From Lacticaseibacillus parakribbianus (lineage in GTDB: Bacteria > Bacillota > Bacilli > Lactobacillales > Lactobacillaceae): a DNA stretch of 64,000 nt. Positions 1 through 13,181 of this stretch are shown piece after piece (positions within the stretch are counted from its first letter, which is position 1; every line of letters begins with the position of its first letter). The DNA lies in assembly GCF_025490915.1 (NCBI RefSeq), contig NZ_JANQBA010000007.1:85468-149467 (forward strand), read 5' to 3'. The notes beneath the pieces were generated by a model that did not search any database, was not told where the DNA came from, and saw only the letters and a program-made list of their open reading frames with translations. Position numbers and translations under genes: made by a program.

Positions 1-225
1 AAACGCGGCTTGCTCCGCCGGCGTCGCCTCGTGCCAGAAGTTTTGCACCTGCCAGAAATTTTCACAGGTCCAGACGAACTCGTCGGCGCGACCCTTGGCC
101 TCAAGGTCGGCGATAATCGCCAGCACCTGGCGAATGTAGTCGACGTGGTACGCCGCGATGTCTTCCTGACGGGCGGTGTAGCCGATGTCAGTGTGCGAAT
201 GATTGATCAAGTACAGTGTCTTCAT
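1..225 (-). CDS. GH38-type glycosidase, N-terminal fragment
   Basis: Only the first 75 codons lie in the window; the gene continues past base 1. The product begins MKTLYLINHSHTDIGYT. The H-x-D pair (H11, D13) in this block is the metal-binding start of glycoside hydrolase family 38 and related domains, which use zinc to cleave alpha-mannosides. The ATG at 225 has a GGAGG site 7-11 bases upstream. The GH127 gene upstream lies on the same strand but is separated by about 440 bp with a hairpin, so a shared transcript is uncertain. Substrate cannot be told from this fragment. Confidence 0.75.
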   Translation of the reverse strand, partial: MKTLYLINHSHTDIGYTARQEDIAAYHVDYIRQVLAIIADLEAKGRADEFVWTCENFWQVQNFWHEATPAEQAAF

Positions 226-410
226 ATGAATGCCTCCGCAATCGGTTTCATTAGCTTTCCCCTCCAGTATAGCGGGTCGCGCCGTCCCTTGCAGGCTCTT
301 ATGAAAGCCCGGTGCAGCGCGGTTGGCCCGGGATTGGCTCGGATCGGCTCAGATCAGCTCGGCGAGGCCGCGCCCGGCTCTGGATTGGCTGGCATTAGCT
401 CGAGACGGAC

Positions 411-489
411 CGGGGATTGACCCGGGATTGCCCGGAATTGCCCGGGATTGACCCGGAATTTCCCGGAATTGCCCGGGATCGGGTCGGAT
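411..489. repeat. Short GC-rich tandem array (cccggRattg type)
   Basis: About seven imperfect units of 10-11 bp of the form cccggRatt(g/t) run head to tail in the spacer between the GH38 and GH127 genes. Looser GATCGGCTC-like repeats flank the array on both sides. No gene is visible in 226-590. Confidence 0.7.
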
Positions 490-593
490 CGGCTCGGCGG
501 AGTTGCGCCTGCATACCGATTGCGACCCTGCGAGAAACTGCCGAGGGACCACCAACCGCCGCGACCACGAGTAGGTGCCTGCTACGCCAATGC

Positions 594-646
594 AAACAGG
601 CGCCAGCCGCCGCCAAGAAGCACTTGGCGGCGGTTAGCGCCTGTTT
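594..646 (-). terminator. Hairpin terminator after GH127 gene
   Basis: Arms AACAGGCGC...GCGCCTGTT enclose a second complementary pair (GCCGCCGCCAAG / CTTGGCGGCGG). It lies 24 bp past the GH127 stop. The T-tract is weak on both strands. Confidence 0.6.
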
Positions 647-669
647 GTTCGGTGGCGTTTTGCCAACAA

Positions 670-2484
<1,815 letters not shown>

Positions 2485-2539
2485 TGTGATTGTGCCTTCT
2501 TTCGCATGATGTGCTGTGTTAAGCTGGTTCCAGCATAGC

Positions 2540-2553
2540 CGTTAGCGGTTTCA
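2540..2553 (-). promoter_or_regulatory. cre-like CcpA site, GH127/araC intergenic
   Basis: Read on the minus strand, TGAAACCGCTAACG fits the cre pattern TGNAANCGNWNNCW except at the last base. It lies about 55 bp upstream of the GH127 start. Carbon catabolite control of this glycosidase is inferred. Confidence 0.45.
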
Positions 2554-2610
2554 CAAGCGCTAGCCGATGTTGCCCTGAATCTGCCTAATCTGACCCACCT
2601 GGAGGCCGTC

Positions 2611-3465
2611 ATGCCCGTCGTCACCTTTCTCGGTTCCGCCCTACCCATTTTCCTGTTCGCCGGTCGCGATACCTACGCGCCCGGCCGCGCCCATCCGACG
2701 CGGCGCGACCTCGGCGTGTTCGATCTGCTGGTGGTCAGCCAAGGCGAGCTGCTGATGCAAGTCGTTGGCCGCGACCTGGCCGTGCCGGCCGGCCACGCGC
2801 TGCTGATGCCGCCGGTCGGGCGCCACGCCGGGCGGCCGGTGACGACCACCACCGCCTTTTACTGGCTACACTTTCGCCCGGTGGCTGGCTGGCAGGCCGG
2901 CCCGGTGCCAAAGGCGCCGGCCACGACAGCCTTGAACCCGGTGTTCCCCGGGCTGGTGATGCCGCAGCAGCAGCCCGCACCCCTGGCCCTGACCGCGCCG
3001 CTTTTGGACCGGCTGATCACCCTGGCGATTCGCACCGACGACGCAGCGCAGCTGGCCGCCCAGGTCACCTTCCACGACCTGCTGCTCGAGCTGAGCCGGG
3101 CGGTAGCCCCGACGCAAAACGCGGCGCAGCGGGTGGCGGCGGCGACCACCCGCTACCTCGAGGCCCACTTTGATCAAGCCATCACGTACCAGACGCTGGC
3201 GGCCGCGCTGAACTACGCGCCGAGCTACATCGCGCGGTGCATGCGGACCGTCGCGCATGAAACCCCGGACGCGGCGCTGACCCGCATCCGCCTGACCCAC
3301 GCCTTGGCGCTTTTGACCAGCAGCGACCAGTCCATCGACGCGATCGCGCGGCAGGTCGGCTACCCCAGCGGCAACTACCTGGCGCGGCGCTTCGTCCAGG
3401 TCACCGGCCGGCCGCCGTCGCAGTTTCGTCACGGTGGCGAGCGGCCGCCATTCATCCTTCGATAA
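2611..3465 (+). CDS. AraC-family transcriptional regulator
   Basis: The 284-aa protein has an N-terminal cupin-like sensor part (about 20-140) and a C-terminal double helix-turn-helix (about 180-280) with the AraC hallmarks IDAIARQVGYPSGNYLARRF and PPSQFR. GGAGG stands 6 bases before the ATG. It is transcribed away from the GH127 gene, so it most likely senses a sugar or oligosaccharide and activates the adjacent glycosidases. The effector is unknown. Confidence 0.85.
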   Translation: MPVVTFLGSALPIFLFAGRDTYAPGRAHPTRRDLGVFDLLVVSQGELLMQVVGRDLAVPAGHALLMPPVGRHAGRPVTTTTAFYWLHFRPVAGWQAGPVPKAPATTALNPVFPGLVMPQQQPAPLALTAPLLDRLITLAIRTDDAAQLAAQVTFHDLLLELSRAVAPTQNAAQRVAAATTRYLEAHFDQAITYQTLAAALNYAPSYIARCMRTVAHETPDAALTRIRLTHALALLTSSDQSIDAIARQVGYPSGNYLARRFVQVTGRPPSQFRHGGERPPFILR

Positions 3466-3614
3466 AAATAATAAAATATTTCGATTTATCATCCCGGTAA
3501 ATAAGTTGAAGCGTTTTATCATCCGATTCTCATGACTGTCTTCTTGTGGCGTCACAGCGGGGCCGTTATACTAAAGCCGTAATGTGCAATTATTCACAAC
3601 TAGGAGGCAACGAC

Positions 3615-4553
3615 ATGAAGATCACAATTTTAGGCGCCGGTGGTATGGGTAGCCGCTTCGCGCTGATGCTTCACCAAGCAGGCAATGACGTCACCCTGGT
3701 CGACGGCTGGCAGGCCAACATCGACGCCATTCGCAAGGACGGGCTGCAGGCCGACTTCAACGGCCAGGCAACCGTCGCCCACCTGCCGATCTATTCCCCG
3801 GCAGAAATCGACCAGCTCGGCCAAACCGCGGAGCTGATCATCGCGTTCACCAAGTCCAACCAGCTTCGGGCGATGTTCGAGGCGGTGCGGCCGATTATCG
3901 GCCCCGACACCTACGTCCTGTGCCTGCTCAACGGCATCGGTCACGAGGACATTTTGCAGGATTTCGTCACCGCCGACCACTTGATTCTGGGCATCACGAT
4001 GTGGACCGCCGGCATGACCGGCCCGGGCCACGTCACCCTGCTCGGGGAGGGCGAAGTCGAGCTGCAAAACTTCGCCCCGGCCGGCGAAGCCTTCACCCAA
4101 GACGTGGTGGCCGCGTTCCAAGCGGCTGGGCTGAACCCGACCTACAGCCAAAACGTCAAATACGCCATCTGGCGCAAGGCCTGCGTCAACGGCACGTTGA
4201 ACAGCTTGTGCAGCCTCTTGGACTGCAACATCGGCGAGCTCGGCGCCACCGCGGAGGCCGAGACGCTGCTGAAGACCATCATCGGCGAATTCGCCAAGGT
4301 CGCGGCGCATGAAGGCATCGCGCTGGACGAGGCCGAGGTCTACACACACATTGCGCAGACCTTCACAGCTGCCATCGCCGCGCATTACCCGTCCATGTAC
4401 CAAGACCTGATTGTGAACCACCGGCTGACCGAAATCGACTTCATCAACGGCGCGGTCTGGCAAAAAGGCCAGCGCTACGGCATCGCCACGCCGTACTGCG
4501 CGTTGCTGACCCAGCTGATTCACGCCAAGGAACAGCTCGTCGGTGCCAAATAG
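3615..4553 (+). CDS. panE: Ketopantoate reductase family protein (PanE/ApbA), copy 1
   Basis: The 312-aa protein has a Rossmann start MKITILGAGGMGS (GxGxxG) and the C-terminal PanE/ApbA helical domain with the conserved block around KACVNGTLNSL (about 190-200). The family reduces 2-dehydropantoate to pantoate with NADPH in pantothenate/CoA synthesis. In Lactococcus a PanE homologue reduces branched-chain 2-keto acids, so this could be a 2-hydroxyacid dehydrogenase. The ATG at 3615 follows TAGGAGG. The stop codon is part of the ribosome site of the next gene, so the two are translationally linked. A close paralogue of equal length is at 57730-58668. Confidence 0.85.
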   Translation: MKITILGAGGMGSRFALMLHQAGNDVTLVDGWQANIDAIRKDGLQADFNGQATVAHLPIYSPAEIDQLGQTAELIIAFTKSNQLRAMFEAVRPIIGPDTYVLCLLNGIGHEDILQDFVTADHLILGITMWTAGMTGPGHVTLLGEGEVELQNFAPAGEAFTQDVVAAFQAAGLNPTYSQNVKYAIWRKACVNGTLNSLCSLLDCNIGELGATAEAETLLKTIIGEFAKVAAHEGIALDEAEVYTHIAQTFTAAIAAHYPSMYQDLIVNHRLTEIDFINGAVWQKGQRYGIATPYCALLTQLIHAKEQLVGAK

Positions 4554-4563
4554 GAGGCAAACC

Positions 4564-5637
4564 ATGGCTGATATGAAAAAAGCAACACTCACGCCGAAGG
4601 AATTCTTCAACAAGGTCCTGGCCGGTACCGCCACCGGGATCATCGTGGGGCTCATCCCCAACGCCGTTTTGGCCGCGATTCTCAAGCTGTTCGGCCAAAA
4701 CGCGATCGCGCTGTCCCTCACCCACGTGGTCGTCGTGTTCCAGTGTGCGACCCCGCTTCTGATCGGCGCGTTGATCGCCCTGCAGTTCGGCCTCGGCCCC
4801 TTGGACATGGCAATTGTCGCCGGTGCGGCCTACGTCGGCGCCGGTGTCACGCAGTTCAACGGCGCGGCGATCAACCCGGCCACCAAGGCGGCCGGCATCT
4901 ACGTCTCGGCCGGCACCGGTGACCTGATCAACACCATGATCACCGCCGCACTTGCCGTCGGGCTGACGCTTTTGATCGGCAACAAGTTCGGCTCGGTCAA
5001 AATCGTGCTGTCCCCGATCGTGGTCGGCGCCGGCGCCGGCTGGATCGGCTTTCTGATTCTGCCTTACGTCGCCAAAATCACGACCTGGATTGGGAACTTG
5101 ATCAACTCCTTCACGACCCTGCAGCCGATTTTGATGTGCATCCTGATCACGTGCATGTTCGCGATGCTGATTATCACCCCAATTTCCACCGTTGCGATCG
5201 GCATGGCCATTCAGCTCAACGGCCTGTCTGCCGGCGCGGCCGCCATGGGCGTCGCCGTGACCACCGTGGTTTTAGTCATCCACTCCTGGCGGACCAATAA
5301 GTCCGGGGTCACGATTGCCGTCGGCCTGGGTGCGATGAAGCTGATGATTCCCAACCTGTTCCGCCACCCCATCATTCTGCTGCCGATTCTGACCACCGCG
5401 ATCATCTCCGGCATCCCGGTGGCGCTGCTCAACGTCCTCGGCACCCCGGCCAGCGCCGGTTTCGGGCTGGTCGGCTTGGTTGGGCCGCTGGCCTCGATTA
5501 ACGCCGGGCTGAACGCGCTGATTGCGCTGCTCGTTTGGTTCGTGATTCCAATCGCGGCCGGCCTGGCCTCGCGCCTGGTTTACGAGAAGCTGCTGCACAT
5601 TTACGACGAAAAAGAGGTCTTCGCCTACCTCGGCTGA
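4564..5637 (+). CDS. PTS_EIIC_2/PfoR-family membrane protein
   Basis: The 357-aa protein has about nine or ten hydrophobic segments and fits the PTS_EIIC_2 family (COG3641, PfoR), annotated as stand-alone EIIC-like carriers or a putative toxin regulator. No EIIA or EIIB domain is present or nearby. The start at 4564 has TAGGAGG, which includes the stop of panE. The tight pairing with a keto-acid reductase suggests transport of the reductase's substrate or product rather than a classical PTS sugar, but that is inference. Confidence 0.75.
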   Translation: MADMKKATLTPKEFFNKVLAGTATGIIVGLIPNAVLAAILKLFGQNAIALSLTHVVVVFQCATPLLIGALIALQFGLGPLDMAIVAGAAYVGAGVTQFNGAAINPATKAAGIYVSAGTGDLINTMITAALAVGLTLLIGNKFGSVKIVLSPIVVGAGAGWIGFLILPYVAKITTWIGNLINSFTTLQPILMCILITCMFAMLIITPISTVAIGMAIQLNGLSAGAAAMGVAVTTVVLVIHSWRTNKSGVTIAVGLGAMKLMIPNLFRHPIILLPILTTAIISGIPVALLNVLGTPASAGFGLVGLVGPLASINAGLNALIALLVWFVIPIAAGLASRLVYEKLLHIYDEKEVFAYLG

Positions 5638-5652
5638 CCTCACCACAACGCA

Positions 5653-5700
5653 AACAAGCCCGTGCCACCCGGAAAAAATGGGCGGCACGGGCTTGTTTTT
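5653..5700. terminator. Bidirectional terminator
   Basis: Stem ACAAGCCCGTGCC / GGCACGGGCTTGT with T5 on the plus strand. It ends the panE-EIIC operon and, read on the minus strand, closes the long RNA at 5654-6091. Confidence 0.85.
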
Positions 5701-6091
5701 GGTCTCTGCGCGATTGCTGAGTTCGATGGACGCGCCGAAGCCACCGCGCTTACACTACGCGGTGGCCTTGGCCTGATTCTGTTAGGTTCTAACCTCGTCT
5801 TACCGATTCGTGGTACGGGTGGTACACCAGTCGTCCCTGTGGCCACACGGCTACCCCACACTGTGGGTGGCGGTCGCAGGACTGCAACGGCTGGGTGGAA
5901 GTCCTTCCCCCTGGTTTCTCCTAGGATCAGGAGTTGCACTAAAGCTCTCGAGTTTAAAGTCGCGTGGACGATACACTGCGACTTGGCATGGGTATGGTAC
6001 TGGAGGCGCTTGCGCTCCGGACCGTTCCCGTGCGGTGGCTACTCCGGCGACCGTGGCTTTGAGTCGTCGCCCCGCACTAAGATAATCATCT
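5654..6091 (-). ncRNA. Long structured RNA, copy 1 (unassigned family)
   Basis: No credible protein is encoded here. On the minus strand a near-consensus promoter (TTGACG, 17 bp, TATGAT) predicts a start near 6091, so the RNA begins AGATGATTATCTTAG. A nested stem pairs 6072-6077 with 6030-6035 and 6066-6071 with 6046-6051. Another stem pairs 5978-5984 with 5957-5963. The RNA ends in a hairpin with distal strand GGTGGCTTCGGCGCGTCC and the shared terminator. A second locus at 59280-59688 has the same promoter spacing, ends and stems with different paired bases, which argues for a conserved RNA. It does not resemble tmRNA, RNase P RNA or 6S RNA as I know them. Function unknown. Confidence 0.7.
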
Positions 6092-6097
6092 GGGTGC

Positions 6098-6126
6098 ATC
6101 ATAACACCATACCAATTTGGCGTCAA
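6098..6126 (-). promoter_or_regulatory. Promoter of long RNA copy 1
   Basis: Minus strand: -35 TTGACG (6121-6126), 17-bp spacer, -10 TATGAT (6098-6103). Confidence 0.75.
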
Positions 6127-6311
6127 ACTTTTTGCGCCACTTTTTTTGACGAAGCCCTATCGGTTCAAAAATCGCTGATTTAAAGGCCTTTTTGACGAGC
6201 GTCCGTCGACTTGTGACAGTTTATTTTGTGTCAACGTTTCACTCAGACAGATTTCGTTACATTTGGCGACATCGCGCTTATACTGACAGAAAAAAGAAAG
6301 CAGGTGCCGCC

Positions 6312-7853
6312 ATGCAATCGAATCACCCCAATGTGCGATTAACCGTGACGCTCCTTGGAACTTACGCTGGCATACTTTTGGACGACCGCTTTCAGACTAG
6401 TCAAGATGAGCTGCTGTCGGTTCGGATTGACGCAGTGTCGCTACTCGACAATACCAAAATTCCGTTCACACCACTAGATGGTTACCTTGAGTTCGACCCG
6501 GCCCACACCCCCCTCGGTGTTTTGTGGCGCATCGGCGACCGCTTCGAAGTATCCGGTCGGCTGCGCTTTTTTCGTGCCGCCCCCAGTGCAACTTATGTCG
6601 CTAAGATCCAACGGCTACTGCGTCAAGCCAAGGATTCAATTGTTCAACCGACGCTGGCGTGGATCAACCTGTTGCCGACACAGCCCAGCCGCAACCGATT
6701 TCTGCGACTTCTGACGCAATTTCAAAAGGAACAACTTAGCTTTTCTGCGTTTCAGGAACAACAAACCCTGAAGGCCCGTGTGCTCTCGGCGTCACAACGT
6801 GCGGGTCTCGCCCGGGTTCAGCAACGGCAAATTGCCATCATGCGGCCAATCTTCGAGGCGCTTGCACGGCTTGCACCCGAGCAACCACTGATTTCACACC
6901 CGCGCGACATTAAAATGATTGAGCTAAAATTCAGCCCTAAAATGGCAACTCGCGTGAATAAAGACCGGCTCGGAGACCCGACCTACCGTCACCAACTCTT
7001 TATGCAACTCGTCAATCCTGACGCTTCTCCGCAGCTGACGACGCTGCCACCAGCTAAACCACGCGCCACCCCGAAGAGCCAACCGGCTACTGCATCCAAC
7101 CGCTTCATCCCGGCCCCCGCCCCGGCCAAACTGACCATCGCCCTGCTGCAGGCTCAGACCCTGTGCATGGCCGCGCCCAACGGCCGCCTCACCCCCGTCG
7201 ACACCCTGGGTGTTCGCGTCAGTGAGTTCGGCGTCCCTGAACCCACGGTGGTGACGCCGCCGCGCGGCCGCTCGCGGCGCAAAACCGCCGCAGATGGCGA
7301 CAACGGCGTGTACTTTAATCCGCACCTCCCCACGTTTTTGGTGTACGACGCGGCGCTGGCCCCGCTGCAGCTGACACCGGGCTACCAAGGCGCCCTCAGC
7401 GGCACCCTGCGGCAGGTCCGACTGGTCACACCCGCCAAGCGGCAGGCGCTTGAACGCGCCCACGCACGGGCCATTCACCACCTGCGCCGACTACTTGCGC
7501 GGTCCCTCACCGCGCCGCAGCCGGAGCTCACGCGGCTGACCGACCGGCTGGCTGCAGGCCGGCTGACGTTTTCCGGCTACCACAAGCTGCTGGCGGGGCT
7601 TTTGCCGAAGCGCGATGCGCAGCTGGCGACGCGGTTGGATGATACCTGGGCGGCCTTCACCCAAAAGTGGCTGGCGCTGACTTTCCCCGCGTGGTTCCTG
7701 GATCACGTCACCGCCCAAGACACCATTGAAGACGGCGCGATGCTGCCGCTGCTGCGCATCGACCACGCGCAGCTGAAGGACGCCGCCTACCGCCACCGCC
7801 TGTTCGCCCAGTGGCAGCAAAACGCAGGCAAAAAGCCGCTGGACCACCAGTGA
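6312..7853 (+). CDS. Unrecognised 513-aa protein with duplicated architecture
   Basis: I do not recognise the family. The protein has no signal peptide or membrane segment. Its two halves look like diverged copies of one unit: LTVTLLGTY (about 9) against LTIALLQAQ (about 275), LSFSAFQEQQTL against LTFSGYHKLLAGLL, and DPTYRHQLFMQL (about 223) against DAAYRHRLFAQW (about 495). A Pro/Ala-rich linker (about 240-270) joins them. The ATG at 6312 has an AGAAAGCAGG site; an in-frame upstream extension lacks one. Base composition changes inside the gene: the first half is AT-richer than the second. It diverges from the long RNA. Confidence 0.7.
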   Translation: MQSNHPNVRLTVTLLGTYAGILLDDRFQTSQDELLSVRIDAVSLLDNTKIPFTPLDGYLEFDPAHTPLGVLWRIGDRFEVSGRLRFFRAAPSATYVAKIQRLLRQAKDSIVQPTLAWINLLPTQPSRNRFLRLLTQFQKEQLSFSAFQEQQTLKARVLSASQRAGLARVQQRQIAIMRPIFEALARLAPEQPLISHPRDIKMIELKFSPKMATRVNKDRLGDPTYRHQLFMQLVNPDASPQLTTLPPAKPRATPKSQPATASNRFIPAPAPAKLTIALLQAQTLCMAAPNGRLTPVDTLGVRVSEFGVPEPTVVTPPRGRSRRKTAADGDNGVYFNPHLPTFLVYDAALAPLQLTPGYQGALSGTLRQVRLVTPAKRQALERAHARAIHHLRRLLARSLTAPQPELTRLTDRLAAGRLTFSGYHKLLAGLLPKRDAQLATRLDDTWAAFTQKWLALTFPAWFLDHVTAQDTIEDGAMLPLLRIDHAQLKDAAYRHRLFAQWQQNAGKKPLDHQ

Positions 7854-7973
7854 CGACGCGATCGCACCGGCGCTTGCCTAACCGGTGCGGCCGCAGGGCA
7901 CCGGTCCCTGCACCATCACCATTAATAGGCCGTCACAAGTCTGTGGCGACCCTCAAATTAATTTTTGATATAA

Positions 7974-8004
7974 CAAAAACAGGTCGCACCCTGGCGCGAC
8001 CTGC
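7974..8004 (-). terminator. Terminator of glf
   Basis: Minus-strand hairpin AGGTCGCGCCAGGGTGCGACCT followed by a T5 tract. Confidence 0.85.
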
Positions 8005-8009
8005 CAACC

Positions 8010-9119
8010 CTATGCGGTCACCTGCGGCACGGCGTCCAGCGCCGCGCGGATGACCTGGTCCATGTTGTAGTAGCGATACGCCCCCAGGCGGCCGCCGAAG
8101 CGAACCGTCGGGTAAGCGGCGGCCGCAAAATCTTGGTACCGCGCCAAAAGCGCCGCGGTGGTCGGGTTGTTGACCGGGTAGTACGGCTCGGCCCCCGGCG
8201 TCCAGTCCTGCGGGTACTCGTGGGTGATCACGGTGTGGCCCGGTCGGCTGTTGGCGAGATCGAAGAATTTGTGCTCGATGATACGCGTGAAGGACGTGGC
8301 AGCGTCGGTGTAGTTGATCACCGCGTTGCCCTGGAAGTTGTCGCAAGCCAGCGTCTGGGTTTCAAAGCGCAGCGAGCGGTAGGCCAAGGCCCCGAAGCGG
8401 TAGTCGCAGAACTGATCGATGGCGCCGGTGAAGACCACGCGGTCATAGTCGGCTAAGTAGGCCTGACGCTGCGCGAAGAAGTCGCTTTTTAGTCGCACCT
8501 CAATGTTTGGTAACGCCAGGATTTTGGCCACCAGCGCGGTGTAGCCGCCGATCGGAATGCCCTGGTACGGGTCGTTGAAGTAGTTGTTGTCGAAGGTGAA
8601 CCGCACCGGCAGCCGGCGGATGATGAACGCCGGCAGGTCGCGCGGCGCCTGGCCCCACTGCTTGGCCGTGTAATCTCGCACAAGCTTCTCGTAGATGTCG
8701 GTGCCGACCAGCGAAATCGCCTGCTCCTCTAGGTTGGTCGGCGTTTTGCCGGCCAGCACGGCGCGTTGGGCCGCAATTTTCGCCTGAGCCTCCGCCGGCG
8801 TAGTCACGCCCCACATGCGGTTGAAGGTGTTCATGTTGAACGGCAGGTTGTACAGCTCGCCCTTGTAATTGGCGATGACCTCGTTGGTGAAACGGTTGAA
8901 GTCTGAAAACCGCTTCACGTACTGCCACACCGCCGCGTCGGCCGTGTGAAAAATGTGGGCGCCGAAGCGATGCACCTGGATGCCCGCGACGTCTTCGGTG
9001 TAGATATTGCCGGCGATGTGGTCGCGCTTGTCAATCACCGTCACCCGGTGGCCGGCCGCCGCCAGCTCCCTGGCGCTGACGGCACCGTAAAGACCGGCGC
9101 CGACGATCAAAATTTTCAT
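8010..9119 (-). CDS. glf: UDP-galactopyranose mutase
   Basis: The 369-aa flavoenzyme converts UDP-galactopyranose to UDP-galactofuranose for cell-surface polysaccharides. It starts MKILIVGAGLYGA (FAD Rossmann motif) and keeps family blocks such as FGAHIFHT, the NLPFNMNTF segment, YTAKQWG and FGGRLGAYRYYNMDQV at the C terminus. Length is normal. GAGGAG lies upstream of the ATG at 9119. No other polysaccharide gene is adjacent, so it appears monocistronic, with its own terminator. Confidence 0.95.
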   Translation of the reverse strand: MKILIVGAGLYGAVSARELAAAGHRVTVIDKRDHIAGNIYTEDVAGIQVHRFGAHIFHTADAAVWQYVKRFSDFNRFTNEVIANYKGELYNLPFNMNTFNRMWGVTTPAEAQAKIAAQRAVLAGKTPTNLEEQAISLVGTDIYEKLVRDYTAKQWGQAPRDLPAFIIRRLPVRFTFDNNYFNDPYQGIPIGGYTALVAKILALPNIEVRLKSDFFAQRQAYLADYDRVVFTGAIDQFCDYRFGALAYRSLRFETQTLACDNFQGNAVINYTDAATSFTRIIEHKFFDLANSRPGHTVITHEYPQDWTPGAEPYYPVNNPTTAALLARYQDFAAAAYPTVRFGGRLGAYRYYNMDQVIRAALDAVPQVTA

Positions 9120-9225
9120 ATTCCGACTCCTCGTTTCTTTCCGGCGCCGCCGCGCCGCATCCCCATCATTATAAGGGAAGCCGGCTGGCGCCGCCAGCCG
9201 TGCCGCCGGTTTCGGGGTTTTAGGG

Positions 9226-9329
9226 TTGCCGGGCTGCCGGGTTGCCGGGCTGCTGGGCTGCCGGGTTGCCGGGCTGCTGGGCTGCCGGGTTGCCGGGCTG
9301 CCGGGTTGCCGGACTGCCGGGTTTCCGGG
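9226..9329. repeat. Octanucleotide array, 13 x YTGCCGGG
   Basis: Thirteen consecutive 8-bp units of YTGCCGGG, with a few single-base changes, lie upstream of glf. Because 8 is not a multiple of 3, no reading frame is conserved. Confidence 0.9.
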
Positions 9330-9362
9330 CTTAGGCCCTTGAGCCCCGGTCTCCGGATTCAG

Positions 9363-9391
9363 GGCCGACCGCCGCGGTGGTCGGCCTTTTT
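9363..9391 (+). terminator. Orphan terminator-like hairpin
   Basis: GGCCGACC / GGTCGGCC arms followed by T5 on the plus strand. No gene precedes it on that strand; a short transcript from the repeat region is possible. Confidence 0.55.
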
Positions 9392-9429
9392 CGCCGCCAC
9401 CCGTCGCGACTTGTTCGGCGCCGCCCCGC

Positions 9430-9600
9430 GACTCGTCCGTTCGCCGCCCCTCACGTCACCCGCCGCCACCCTTCCGTTCGCCGCCCCTCACGTCACCCGC
9501 CGGACTCGCCCGTTCGCCTCACCCTAACGCCACGTCACCCGCCGCGACTCGTCCGTTCGCCTCACCCTCACACCACCCGCGACTCGCCCGTTCGCCGCCC
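9430..9600. repeat. Degenerate ~36-42-bp tandem array
   Basis: About four and a half units built on gactcgtccgttcgcc followed by a C-rich part ending cacgtcacccgcc. Together with the octamer array it fills the glf-glpK spacer. No gene seen in 9120-9800. Confidence 0.75.
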
Positions 9601-9734
9601 TTCTCATCATTCTCATCGCGGTATCATCGCCGACCCCCTGCCCCCTAACCCGGACGCGGCGCCGGCTTCGACCGTTTTTGGCCGTGCAAAATTCAAACGT
9701 CTTCAATTTAATTATTAGAATTGTACACAACCGA

Positions 9735-9763
9735 TTTACTCGGCGAATTGAAACCGCTATCAT
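9735..9763 (+). promoter_or_regulatory. glpK promoter with overlapping cre site
   Basis: -35 TTTACT (9735-9740), 17-bp spacer, -10 TATCAT (9758-9763). TGAAACCGCTATCA at 9749-9762, with T at 9748, fits the cre consensus fully and overlaps the -10, so CcpA binding should block polymerase when a preferred sugar is present. Confidence 0.75.
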
Positions 9764-9788
9764 GGGGTCGTACAAATGAAATTCTTGA

Positions 9789-11309
<1,521 letters not shown>

Positions 11310-11343
11310 GCCGGTCGCCATCATTCACACAGGAGGAGATACC

Positions 11344-13177
<1,834 letters not shown>

Positions 13178-13181
<4 letters not shown>

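Noticed and set aside
5810..6126. Small ORFs on either strand inside the long RNA
   Set aside because: Frames are not conserved with the second RNA copy, have no ribosome sites, and the conserved features are stems and boxes, not codons.
9226..9329. CRISPR-like array
   Set aside because: Units are contiguous 8-mers with no spacers, and no cas genes are present.
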